This document shows, piece after piece, positions 33,644-41,954 of a stretch of 64,000 bases of DNA. The DNA is from an uncultured Pelagibacteraceae bacterium (lineage in GTDB: Bacteria; Pseudomonadota; Alphaproteobacteria; Pelagibacterales; Pelagibacteraceae), in assembly GCA_902571055.1 (NCBI GenBank), contig CACGAM010000004.1:55966-119965 (forward strand), given 5' to 3'. The notes under the pieces are model-generated. The model had not been told where the DNA came from. It saw nothing but the letters and a program-made list of their open reading frames with translations, and made no database searches. Both the position numbers and the translations under genes were made by a program. Within the stretch, counting starts at the first letter, position 1. Each line of letters starts with the position of its first letter.

Positions 33644-35857
33644 TTAATTTATTTTTTTATCAAACCTATCAAGGTTCATTACTTTTGACCAGACTTTTGA
33701 AAAATCTTTTATAAATTTTGCGTTTGAGTCATCTGAGGCATACACTTCTGCAATAGCTCTTAATTGAGAATTTGAACCAAATATTAGGTCCACCCTCGAA
33801 CCTTCCCAAATAACTTTATTTGTTTTTCTATTTTTACCTTGAAAATATTGCTCGTTTTCATCTTTTTCACTCCATGTAATGTTCATGTCCAATAAATTTT
33901 TAAAATAATCATTTGTTAATGTGCCAACTTTTTTGGTTAAAACTCCATAGTTTGATCCATCGAAATTTGTGCCTAAAACTCTCATACCCCCAAATAGTAC
34001 GGTCATTTCTGGACCTGTTAATTGCATTAATTGTGCCTTGTCAATTAACATTTCTTCTGGTGAGGTTGTTGATTTGCTTTTATGATAATTTACAAACCCA
34101 TCTGCTTTTGGTTCTAATAAATTAAATGAAAAAACATCTGTCTGTTCTTGTTTTGCATCACCTCTTCCTTGCATAAACGGAACTTTTATTTTATGTCCAG
34201 ATTTTTTTGCAGCTTTTTCAACTGCTGTATTTCCAGCTAAAACTATTAAATCTGCCAAAGAGACATTTTTGGTTTTTTTATCGAATTTGTTTTTAATTTT
34301 TTCTAAGACTTTTATTACCTTATCTACCTTTGCAATTTTATTTATATCCCAATCTTTTTGTGGCTGTAGTCTTATTCTAGCACCATTTGCTCCACCTCTT
34401 TTATCTGAGCCTCTAAAAGTCGATGCTGAGGCCCATGCCGCTGATACCAGTTGAGAAATTGACAAACCTGATTTTAAAATTTTGTTTTTAAGAAAATTTA
34501 TATCTTTAGTATTTAATTTGTATTTTTGCTTTGGAACAGGATCTTGCCAAATTAAATCTTCTTTAGGGACATCTGGTCCTAAATAACAAACTTTTGGACC
34601 CATGTCCCTGTGAGTTAATTTAAACCATGCTCTTGCAAAAGCATCATGAAATTCTTTTGGATTTTTATGAAAATGTTTTGTAATTGGACCATAGCTAGGA
34701 TCTACTTTTAGAGAGATATCTGTAGTTTGCATCATTGGAGGATGCATTTTGTTTTTTTCATGAGCATCTGGAACCATTTTAATTTGTTGGCCATTTTTCT
34801 TAGGTGTCCACTGATGTGCTCCCGCAGGGCTTTTTGTAAGTTCCCAGTCATGCCCGTACAAACAATCTAAATATCCCATATCCCATTTAATTGGATTTTG
34901 TGTCCAAGCTCCTTCAATACCACTGCTTATTGTATCAATACCTTTTCCGCTTTTATAATTGCTATTCCAACCAGTTGATTGTTCATGAATTTTTGAACCT
35001 TCTGGCTCAGGTCCTTTATGAGACTCTGGTGCTGCTCCGTGAGATTTTCCAAATGTATGACCACCAGCCACTAGTGCTGCCGTCTCGTAATCATTCATTG
35101 CCATTCTCCCAAAAGTTTCTCTTATATCATGAGCTGCTAACATAGGATCTGGGTTAGCGTCTGGTCCTTGCGGATTAACATATATTAAACCCATATGTGA
35201 AGCTCCGAGAGGTTGTTCTAGATCTCTTTTCCCGCTATATCGATTTACTCCAAGCCATTCTTTTTCAGATCCCCAATAGATATCATCTTCAGGTTCCCAT
35301 ATGTCTTCTCTACCTGCACCAAAGCCAAATGTTTTAAATCCCATAGAGTCCAAAGCAATATTTCCAACCAAAATAAATAAATCAGCCCACGAAATTTTGT
35401 TTCCATATTTTTTCTTTATTGGCCACAACAATAATCTTGCTTTATCTAAGTTGACATTATCTGGCCAACTATTTAAAGGTGCAAATCTTTGATTTCCTGT
35501 TCCCGCTCCACCTCTGCCGTCAGCAGTTCTGTATGTACCAGCTGCATGCCATGCTAACCTTATAAATAATGGACCGTAATGACCATAGTCAGCTGGCCAC
35601 CAGTCTTGAGAGTCAGTCATTAGATTATGTAAATCCTTCTTCAATTTTTTATAGTTTAATTTTTTAAATTCTTTTTCATACTTAAACTTTCCATCCATAG
35701 GACTGACTAAGTTTGAATGCTGACTTAAAATTTTTAAATTTAAACTGTTTGGCCACCAATCCCTATTAGATGTTCCTTTTCCAGTAGGATGTTTTGGAGG
35801 TGTTCCAACACCAGTAAACGGACATTTTGATTTTTCTTTTAGAATTTCTCTACTCAT
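33644..35857 (-). CDS. katG: catalase-peroxidase KatG
   Basis: Bifunctional haem enzyme that removes hydrogen peroxide. The distal site R100-L-A-W103-H104 and proximal His267 ([10 protein letters not shown]) are present. The three residues of the Met-Tyr-Trp cofactor are all visible: W103, Y226 (LIYVNPQG) and M252 (RETFGRMAM). Length 737 covers both the catalytic N-terminal and the vestigial C-terminal peroxidase domain. A 12-residue N-terminal region includes KCPF, as in other KatGs. Its promoter carries an Irr-box-like dyad, and the irr gene lies just upstream. Confidence 0.97.
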   Translation of the reverse strand: MSREILKEKSKCPFTGVGTPPKHPTGKGTSNRDWWPNSLNLKILSQHSNLVSPMDGKFKYEKEFKKLNYKKLKKDLHNLMTDSQDWWPADYGHYGPLFIRLAWHAAGTYRTADGRGGAGTGNQRFAPLNSWPDNVNLDKARLLLWPIKKKYGNKISWADLFILVGNIALDSMGFKTFGFGAGREDIWEPEDDIYWGSEKEWLGVNRYSGKRDLEQPLGASHMGLIYVNPQGPDANPDPMLAAHDIRETFGRMAMNDYETAALVAGGHTFGKSHGAAPESHKGPEPEGSKIHEQSTGWNSNYKSGKGIDTISSGIEGAWTQNPIKWDMGYLDCLYGHDWELTKSPAGAHQWTPKKNGQQIKMVPDAHEKNKMHPPMMQTTDISLKVDPSYGPITKHFHKNPKEFHDAFARAWFKLTHRDMGPKVCYLGPDVPKEDLIWQDPVPKQKYKLNTKDINFLKNKILKSGLSISQLVSAAWASASTFRGSDKRGGANGARIRLQPQKDWDINKIAKVDKVIKVLEKIKNKFDKKTKNVSLADLIVLAGNTAVEKAAKKSGHKIKVPFMQGRGDAKQEQTDVFSFNLLEPKADGFVNYHKSKSTTSPEEMLIDKAQLMQLTGPEMTVLFGGMRVLGTNFDGSNYGVLTKKVGTLTNDYFKNLLDMNITWSEKDENEQYFQGKNRKTNKVIWEGSRVDLIFGSNSQLRAIAEVYASDDSNAKFIKDFSKVWSKVMNLDRFDKKIN

Positions 35858-35863
35858 ATATAG

Positions 35864-35891
35864 ATTATAACTATTCTAAAGTAATAATCAA
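35864..35891 (-). promoter_or_regulatory. katG promoter with Irr-box-like dyad
   Basis: On the minus strand: -35 TTGATT (35886-35891), 16 bases, -10 TATAAT (35864-35869). The expected start is about 7 bases on, at the A of the katG ATG, so the mRNA would be leaderless. The sequence TTAGAATAGTTATAA (35865-35879) matches the known Irr box pattern TTAGAA-N3-TTCTAA on one side with one mismatch on the other and sits inside the promoter spacer and -10. The Irr gene is next upstream, which supports regulation by iron/haem status. Confidence 0.5.
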
Positions 35892-35925
35892 GAGAGTTGC
35901 GTCAAATTTAACTTAAATTTAATAA

Positions 35926-36342
35926 TTAATTATTCTGAACTTTAACTAATACTTCTATTGATTTAATCTTTTTACCAGGAATTTTTTTATTTATTTTAAC
36001 TGGTTCTACTTCACAATCATGAATGTCTATTAATTGATTCTTATCCTCATCATAAAAATGGTGATGGTCAGAAACATTTGTATCATAATAGCTTTGTTCA
36101 GAATTTACTGCGATTTGCTTTAAATATCCCTTGCCTAAAAATGCGTGCACCGTGTTATATATTGTAGCTAAAGAAATTTTTTCATTTGTTTTTTGTGCAA
36201 CAATTTTTGAAAGTTCGTTAATGGAAAAGTGAAAGGTTTCTTTGCCGCCAAATAAAATTTCACAGATCTTTATTCTTTGCCTTGTTGGCCTTAAGCCAGA
36301 ATTTCTGAGTTTTGCAACAAAATCAAGGTTATTACTCATCAT
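35926..36342 (-). CDS. irr: iron response regulator Irr (Fur superfamily)
   Basis: Alphaproteobacterial transcription factor that senses haem or iron status. The DNA-binding part is NSGLRPTRQRIKICEILFGG, with the recognition helix SLATIYNTVHAFLGKGYLKQ. The histidine stretch SDHHHFYDEDKNQLIDI is the Irr-type metal/haem-binding region, and the YYDTNVSDHHHF match is close to rhizobial Irr. The track starts at a TTG (36390). I prefer the ATG pair at 36342/36339 (MMSNNLDFVAKLRNSGLRPTRQR), which gives the family-length N-terminus of 138 aa. The irr-fabA-fabB-fabI neighbourhood is the conserved one. The N-terminal haem regulatory Cys-Pro motif of Bradyrhizobium Irr is absent. Confidence 0.88.
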   Translation of the reverse strand: MMSNNLDFVAKLRNSGLRPTRQRIKICEILFGGKETFHFSINELSKIVAQKTNEKISLATIYNTVHAFLGKGYLKQIAVNSEQSYYDTNVSDHHHFYDEDKNQLIDIHDCEVEPVKINKKIPGKKIKSIEVLVKVQNN

Positions 36343-36409
36343 AAATATACTTATCTTGAGGAAATTTATATTAAATTGTGCCATAATCAAGTACTAAGAT
36401 ATTTTGTTA

Positions 36410-36910
36410 ATGAAGAAAAATTCCTTCAATTATAAAGAGTTAATTAATTGTGCTAATGGCGAACTTTTTGGACCTGGAAATGCAAAACTTCCTTCTCCTC
36501 CGATGCTTATGTTTGACAGAATCACAGAAATTAAAGAAAATACAGGAGAATTTAAAAAGGGTATTATAAAAGCTGAATTAGATATTAAAAATGAACTTTG
36601 GTTTTTCGATTGTCATTTTAAAGAAGATCCAGTAATGCCGGGTTGTTTGGGTTTAGATGCAATGTGGCAATTGGTTGGTTTTTATTTAGGATGGCTTGGT
36701 AACCCTGGTAGAGGAAGAGCTTTAGGAGTTAATAGTGTTAAGTTTACAGGAGAAGTGCTCAAAAACTGCAAAACTGCCTTTTATCAAATAGATATGAAGA
36801 GAATACTTATTAAAGAGGGTACAACAGTAGGTCTTGCAAACGGAATTTTGATGGCAGATGGAAAAAAAATTTATAGTGCTGAAAATTTAAAAGTAGGATT
36901 GTTCAAATAA
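36410..36910 (+). CDS. fabA: 3-hydroxydecanoyl-ACP dehydratase/isomerase
   Basis: Introduces the cis double bond during anaerobic-type unsaturated fatty acid synthesis. Active-site His69 is in [13 protein letters not shown] and Asp83 in [10 protein letters not shown], both characteristic of FabA rather than FabZ. Length 166 is normal. The track starts at a TTG (36404); the ATG at 36410 gives [12 protein letters not shown]. Divergent from irr across a 67-bp spacer. The fabB ATG overlaps the stop (TAATG). Confidence 0.95.
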   Translation: MKKNSFNYKELINCANGELFGPGNAKLPSPPMLMFDRITEIKENTGEFKKGIIKAELDIKNELWFFDCHFKEDPVMPGCLGLDAMWQLVGFYLGWLGNPGRGRALGVNSVKFTGEVLKNCKTAFYQIDMKRILIKEGTTVGLANGILMADGKKIYSAENLKVGLFK

Positions 36911-38121
36911 TGAAAAGAGTTGTTGTCACAGGTATTGGTATTGTTTCTTGTTTGGGAAATAATCAAGAGGAAGTTTATCAATCTTTATTAAATTCTAAGT
37001 CAGGAATAACTTTTTCGGAGGAGTACAAAGAGTACAATTTAAAAAGTCATGTTCACGGTAAACCGAATATTAAACTTGAAGACCATGTTGATAGAAAAGT
37101 TATAAGATTTATGGGACCTGGATCTGCTTACAACTATATTTCAATGGCAGAAGCAGTGAAAGACTCTGGATTAGAGGAAAAAGAAGTTAGTCATATTTCT
37201 ACAGGGATGATAATGGGTTCCGGAGGTCCCTCAATCGAAAATGTAATATTAGCAGCGGATAAGACAAGAGAAAAAAGTCCAAAAAGAATGGGTCCCTTTG
37301 TTGTACCAAGAACCATGTCAAGTACAGCTTCAGCTACTTTGGCTGTACCTTTTAAAATTAAAGGTGTTAATTATACAATTAGCTCTGCTTGCGCAACAAG
37401 TGGTCATTGTATTGGAAATGCGATGGAATTAATTCAATTAGGTAAACAAAATATTATATTTGCAGGCGGAAGTGATGAAGTTCATTTTGCTATGACTGCT
37501 ATGTTCGATGCAATGACAGCTCTTTCTTCAAAATATAACGAAACTCCAGAAAAAGCCTCTAGACCTTATGACAAAACTAGAGATGGATTCGTTATATCAG
37601 GAGGTGGAGGAGTTTTAGTTTTAGAGGAATACGAACATGCAAAATCAAGAGGTGCTAAAATTTATGCGGAGATTACTGGTTATGGTGCTACTTCAGATGG
37701 ATACGACATGGTAGCTCCATCTGGTGAAGGAGCAGTTAGATGTATGCAAATGGCGTTAAATACCTCTAAGAAAAAAATTGATTATATTAATACTCATGGA
37801 ACCTCTACACCAGTAGGTGATATAACAGAATTGAGAGCTGTGGGAAAAGTATTTAATGATTATAAACCTAAAATAAGTTCAACGAAATCGCTAGCGGGCC
37901 ACTCACTTGGTGCTACTTCTGTTCATGAAGCAGTTTATAGTATAATTATGATGAAAAATAATTTTATTGCAGCTTCAGCTAATATTACTGATATGGACGA
38001 TGAAGCAAAAAATTATCCTATAGTCACAAAAGTAGAAAAAGGCGTTAATTTAGATTCTGTTATGTCTAACAGTTTTGGTTTTGGAGGAACAAACGCAACA
38101 TTAGTTTTTGAGAAAGTTTAA
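36910..38121 (+). CDS. fabB: beta-ketoacyl-ACP synthase I
   Basis: Elongates unsaturated acyl-ACP. The nucleophile C161 is in [13 protein letters not shown]; the two catalytic His are in [13 protein letters not shown] and [10 protein letters not shown]. Lys and [12 protein letters not shown] complete the KAS pattern. The FabB (rather than FabF) assignment rests on pairing with fabA and on sequence style. Length 403. Coupled to fabA by TAATG; 3 bp gap to fabI. Confidence 0.95.
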   Translation: MKRVVVTGIGIVSCLGNNQEEVYQSLLNSKSGITFSEEYKEYNLKSHVHGKPNIKLEDHVDRKVIRFMGPGSAYNYISMAEAVKDSGLEEKEVSHISTGMIMGSGGPSIENVILAADKTREKSPKRMGPFVVPRTMSSTASATLAVPFKIKGVNYTISSACATSGHCIGNAMELIQLGKQNIIFAGGSDEVHFAMTAMFDAMTALSSKYNETPEKASRPYDKTRDGFVISGGGGVLVLEEYEHAKSRGAKIYAEITGYGATSDGYDMVAPSGEGAVRCMQMALNTSKKKIDYINTHGTSTPVGDITELRAVGKVFNDYKPKISSTKSLAGHSLGATSVHEAVYSIIMMKNNFIAASANITDMDDEAKNYPIVTKVEKGVNLDSVMSNSFGFGGTNATLVFEKV

Positions 38122-38124
38122 ATT

Positions 38125-38910
38125 ATGAGTTTAATGCATGGTAAAAAAGGTCTTGTTATGGGTGTAGCAAATGAAAGGTCCATAGCCTGGGGAATTGCGC
38201 AAAAACTTTCTGAGTCTGGGGCAGAGCTTGCATTCACTTATCTTGGAGATGCATTAAAAAAAAGGGTTGTTCCATTAGCAGAAAAATTAAACTCAAATTT
38301 AACATTTAGCTGTGATGTTGAAAAAAAAGATGAAGTCATAAAGCTATTTGAAGATATAAAATTAAAATGGGGACAAATAGATTTTGTTGTGCATGCAATA
38401 GCGTTTTCAGACAAATCTGAATTATCAGGGGAATATCTTAATACATCAAGGGAAAATTTTTTAAGAAGTATGTTGATTTCATGTTTTTCTTTTACAGAAG
38501 TTGCTAAAGAAGCGTCTAAAGTTATGAATAAAAATGGAAGTTTGGTAACTCTTAGTTATGAAGCAAGTAAAGCAATTCCTAACTACAACGTTATGGGCGT
38601 TTGTAAAGCAGCTTTAGAAGCAAGTGTCAAATATCTAGCAAGAGATTTGGGATCAAAAGGTATACGAGTAAATGCTATAAGTGCTGGTCCAATAAAAACA
38701 CTTGCAGCATCAGCAATTGGTGATGCCAAATTTCTTTATAAATGGAATGCTGATCACTCTTTTCTAAAGAGAAATGTAGATAATATGGATGTTGGTAATT
38801 CTGCGTTATATTTATTAAGTGATATGGCAGGAGGAGTTACTGGTGAAATTCATTATGTAGATGCAGGTTATAACAAAGTGGGAATGCCAGATCCAAAAAA
38901 TATCTCTTAA
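38125..38910 (+). CDS. fabI: enoyl-ACP reductase (NADH)
   Basis: Final reduction of each fatty acid elongation round. NADH-binding motif GVANERSIAWGIAQKLSE; catalytic Tyr-x6-Lys in LSYEASKAIPNYNVMGVCKAAL, with the Y and K spacing of the FabI subgroup. The ISAGPIKTLAASAI segment is the substrate loop. Length 261 is normal. Third gene of fabA-fabB-fabI. Confidence 0.95.
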   Translation: MSLMHGKKGLVMGVANERSIAWGIAQKLSESGAELAFTYLGDALKKRVVPLAEKLNSNLTFSCDVEKKDEVIKLFEDIKLKWGQIDFVVHAIAFSDKSELSGEYLNTSRENFLRSMLISCFSFTEVAKEASKVMNKNGSLVTLSYEASKAIPNYNVMGVCKAALEASVKYLARDLGSKGIRVNAISAGPIKTLAASAIGDAKFLYKWNADHSFLKRNVDNMDVGNSALYLLSDMAGGVTGEIHYVDAGYNKVGMPDPKNIS

Positions 38911-38913
38911 ATA

Positions 38914-39027
38914 ATGTCCAAAAGATATAGTGGAAAATCATTTAAAGACTCAAGCGTTAATAAAAAACCTAAGTTGTCGGTTAAAGAAAAAAGAAGGTTA
39001 AAAAAGGAAAAAAAGAGAAGAAAATAG
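38914..39027 (+). CDS. small basic protein, 37 aa
   Basis: Too short for the track: MSKRYSGKSFKDSSVNKKPK followed by LSVKEKRRLKKEKKRRK and TAG, three bp after fabI on the same strand. The C-terminal half is an almost continuous Lys/Arg/Glu helix, and the N-terminal half is polar. Probably RNA-interacting if expressed. I do not recognise the family, and the poly-A-rich composition makes chance preservation possible. Confidence 0.42.
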   Translation: MSKRYSGKSFKDSSVNKKPKLSVKEKRRLKKEKKRRK

Positions 39028-39028
39028 T

Positions 39029-39253
39029 TTAACAACAACCGCAGCCTTTTTTTTCTTTATTTTTAACTTTATCTTTGTTCACATTCTCATTAAGCTTATT
39101 CTCTTTTAATTCAACAGCCTGTTTTTCTTTTAAAATTTTGTCTTCAAAGTATGCATAAAGAGATGGAAATCCTAGTTTAGTTGCTTTCTTTTGCTCGTAA
39201 TTTTTTCTTCCTTTAAGATTTTCAATTATTTTAATAATTTCTTGGTTTTGCAT
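39029..39253 (-). CDS. hypothetical protein with C-terminal CGCC motif
   Basis: 74-aa protein: MQNQEIIKIIENLKGRKNYE, a helical segment ATKLGFPSLYAYFEDKILKE, a highly charged linker, then KKGCGCC at the very end. The final three cysteines could bind a metal or be a lipidation/thiol site. The central GFPSLYAY segment looks constrained, which supports a real gene. It follows pnp on the same strand after 10 bp, so it ends the nusA-pnp operon. Function unknown. Confidence 0.62.
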   Translation of the reverse strand: MQNQEIIKIIENLKGRKNYEQKKATKLGFPSLYAYFEDKILKEKQAVELKENKLNENVNKDKVKNKEKKGCGCC

Positions 39254-39263
39254 TTATATTTTC

Positions 39264-41336
39264 TTAAATTGCTGCTTGTTTTATAGACAATTTAACTTTT
39301 CCCCTATCAAAACCTATTACTTTGACTTTTACTTCGTCACCTTCTTTTACCACATCTGTTACTTTTGCTACTCTTTTATCTGCAAGTTCAGAGATATGAA
39401 CAAGTCCATCTTGTTTTCCCAAAAAGTTTACAAATGCTCCAAATTCCATAATCTTCATAACTTTACCATTATAAATTTTATTCAATTCAGCTTTGGCAGT
39501 AAGATCTTTAATAAACTGTAAAGCGATATTTCGAGACTCTTCATCTGGTGCGGCGACTGTTACAACTCCTTCGTCGTTTACATCAACTTTCGCACCTGAT
39601 TTTTCAACTATTTCTCTTATTGTTGCACCACCTTTTCCAATTACAGTAGCAATATCTTTTTTATCTACAGTAATTTTTTCCATCTTTGGAGTGTGTTTAC
39701 CAACACCATCTCTTGATTTATCTAAGGCTTTATTCATTTCTCCCAATATATGAATTCTTCCGTCTTTAGCTTGTTTTAAAGCTTGTTCCATTATTTCAAA
39801 TGTAATTCCTGTAATCTTAATATCCATTTGAAGAGATGTAATTCCATCTTTAGTTCCTGCAACTTTAAAATCCATATCACCTAGGTGATCCTCATCTCCT
39901 AGAATATCTGACAGTACACTAAAATCATCACCCTCTTTAATTAAACCCATAGCAATACCTGCAACAGGTTCTTTTATTGGAACACCAGCGTCCATTAATG
40001 CGAGTGAAGTTCCACAAACTGTTGCCATTGAGGACGATCCATTAGACTCTGTAATTTCTGATACTATCCTAAATGTATAAGGGAAACTTTCTTTTGACGG
40101 TAAAGATGAATTTATTGCTCTCCACGCAAGCTTTCCATGTCCAATTTCTCTTCTTCCAGTACCAATTCGTCCAGTTTCACCAACCGAAAATGGTGGAAAA
40201 TTGTAATGAAGCATAAATCTTTCTCTTTGAAGGCCTTCTAAACTTTCAATTCTCTGCTCATCATCAGATGTTCCAAGTGTAGTTGTAACTATTGCTTGCG
40301 TTTCTCCTCTTGTGAATAATGCAGAACCATGTGTTCTTGGTAAAATTCCAACCTCACACATAATTGGTCTTACGTCTGAAAGTCCTCTTCCATCAATCCT
40401 ATTTTTATTTTTTAGAATATCTGTTCTAACTATTCTTTTTTCTAAACTTTTAAGCTCAGAGTTAACATCTAAATCTGTAAAGTTTTCATTATCTTCAAAT
40501 AATTTTTTAGCTTTATCTGTTATTTCAGAAATAAGATTTGATCTTTCCTGCTTATCTTTAATCGAGAATGCCTTTTTTAATTCATCAGTAAATTCATCTT
40601 CGATTTTTTTCTTAACTTCAGATAGATCTTTTTTCTCAACGACCCATTCAGGTTTTTTACATTCTTTAGCAAGTTCTTCGATCATATTAATTACTGGGAC
40701 AAAATTTTCATGTCCAAATTTAACTGCATTTAACATTTCTTCCTCGGTTAATCCGCTAGTCTCCGACTCAACCATTAAAACCGCATCTTTTGTACCCGCA
40801 ACAACGAGATCTAATTTCGAATTTTCTAATTCTTTTTTTGATGGATTTAAAACATATTTTCCATCAATAAAACCAACCCTTGATGCTCCAACAGGTCCCA
40901 TGAATGGCATGCCTGATATAGCTAAAGCTGCTGATGATGCTATGATTGACAATATGTCTGCTTCATTTTCTTTATCATAAGATATTACCGTTGGAAGTAG
41001 TTGTACTTCATTTTTAAATTCATCTGGAAACAACGGTCTTATTGGTCTATCAATTAATCTTGATATTAAAGTTTCACTTTCTGTAGGTCTTGCTTCTCTT
41101 TTAAAATAACCTCCAGGAATTTTTCCTGCAGCGTAATATTTTTCTTGATAGTTTACTGACAATGGAAAATAATCTACATCTGGATTTATTTTTTTTGCTC
41201 CCACAACAGTTGCTAAAACTACTGTTTCTCCACATTTTGCAATTATTGCACCATCTGCCTGTCTTGCAATTTTACCTGTCTCTAAACTTATTTTTTTTCC
41301 GTTTATTTCAATTTCTTTTTTAAATACTTTAAACAT
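39264..41336 (-). CDS. pnp: polyribonucleotide nucleotidyltransferase (PNPase)
   Basis: 3'-to-5' phosphorolytic exoribonuclease of the degradosome. Two RNase PH domains are visible ([22 protein letters not shown] near residue 22 and [20 protein letters not shown] later), a KH domain ([22 protein letters not shown]) and a C-terminal S1 domain ([28 protein letters not shown]). Length 690 is normal. The start codon follows the rpsO stop directly (TAA-ATG), the conserved rpsO-pnp arrangement. Confidence 0.97.
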   Translation of the reverse strand: MFKVFKKEIEINGKKISLETGKIARQADGAIIAKCGETVVLATVVGAKKINPDVDYFPLSVNYQEKYYAAGKIPGGYFKREARPTESETLISRLIDRPIRPLFPDEFKNEVQLLPTVISYDKENEADILSIIASSAALAISGMPFMGPVGASRVGFIDGKYVLNPSKKELENSKLDLVVAGTKDAVLMVESETSGLTEEEMLNAVKFGHENFVPVINMIEELAKECKKPEWVVEKKDLSEVKKKIEDEFTDELKKAFSIKDKQERSNLISEITDKAKKLFEDNENFTDLDVNSELKSLEKRIVRTDILKNKNRIDGRGLSDVRPIMCEVGILPRTHGSALFTRGETQAIVTTTLGTSDDEQRIESLEGLQRERFMLHYNFPPFSVGETGRIGTGRREIGHGKLAWRAINSSLPSKESFPYTFRIVSEITESNGSSSMATVCGTSLALMDAGVPIKEPVAGIAMGLIKEGDDFSVLSDILGDEDHLGDMDFKVAGTKDGITSLQMDIKITGITFEIMEQALKQAKDGRIHILGEMNKALDKSRDGVGKHTPKMEKITVDKKDIATVIGKGGATIREIVEKSGAKVDVNDEGVVTVAAPDEESRNIALQFIKDLTAKAELNKIYNGKVMKIMEFGAFVNFLGKQDGLVHISELADKRVAKVTDVVKEGDEVKVKVIGFDRGKVKLSIKQAAI

Positions 41337-41582
41337 TTATTTCCTTAGATTTAATTTTGATAATACTTGTTTATAAGCATCATTTTTATTTTTTTTGAGA
41401 TACTCTAATAATTTTTTTCTCTTGTTGACTGCTTTGAGCAAACCTACAGAAGAATGTTTATCTTTTTTGTTGTTTTTTATATGATTTGATAAATTTTCTA
41501 TTTTATCTGTAAGTTGTGCGACTTGCACTTCAGAGGATCCAGTATCCTTTTCATGAATTGCTAATTCTTTTTTTTTATTCAT
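41337..41582 (-). CDS. rpsO: 30S ribosomal protein S15, shortened N-terminus
   Basis: Binds 16S rRNA helices 20-22. The DTGSSEVQVAQLTDKI and KKNKNDAYKQVLSKLNLR segments are S15. At 81 aa it is about 8 residues shorter at the N-terminus than the common 89. The near-universal HSRRGLL is HSSVGLL here, which removes a conserved Arg pair. AGGA precedes the ATG (AAAAGGAATAA-ATG), so the start is supported. Adjacent to pnp and 9 bp after rbfA; truB, normally between rbfA and rpsO, is absent. Confidence 0.93.
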   Translation of the reverse strand: MNKKKELAIHEKDTGSSEVQVAQLTDKIENLSNHIKNNKKDKHSSVGLLKAVNKRKKLLEYLKKNKNDAYKQVLSKLNLRK

Positions 41583-41591
41583 TTATTCCTT

Positions 41592-41954
41592 TTACTTATT
41601 TGTTTGTTTTATTAAGTTTTCTATTTTCTCTGCATAATCAAAAGAATCGTCCTTAACAAATAAAATTTTTGGTAAAAATTTCATTGCTACCTTTTTTGAC
41701 AAAACTTTTCTTATTACAAATGAGAATTCTTTTAATTTATCAACAGCTTCCTTCGAGTCTTTACCACCTAGTGGTAAAACAAATGCTTTTGCCGTTTTTA
41801 AATCCGGACTCATTCTTACTTCTGTAACTGTTATTTCTTTTGTTTCTAGGTTTGGTAGTTTTGCTTCGTCTCTAATAAAAATCATACTTAAAGCCTGTTT
41901 TATCATTTCTCCAACTCTTAATTGTCTCTGCGAGACGGGCTTACTATTTTTCAT
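41592..41954 (-). CDS. rbfA: ribosome-binding factor A
   Basis: Late 30S subunit assembly factor. QRQLRVGEMIKQALSMIF is the N-terminal signature; TVTEVRMSPDLKTAKAFV and KKVAMKFLPKILFVKDDSFDYAEKIENLI are the KH-like fold. Length 120 is normal. The start overlaps the infB stop by four bases (ATGA). Confidence 0.94.
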   Translation of the reverse strand: MKNSKPVSQRQLRVGEMIKQALSMIFIRDEAKLPNLETKEITVTEVRMSPDLKTAKAFVLPLGGKDSKEAVDKLKEFSFVIRKVLSKKVAMKFLPKILFVKDDSFDYAEKIENLIKQTNK

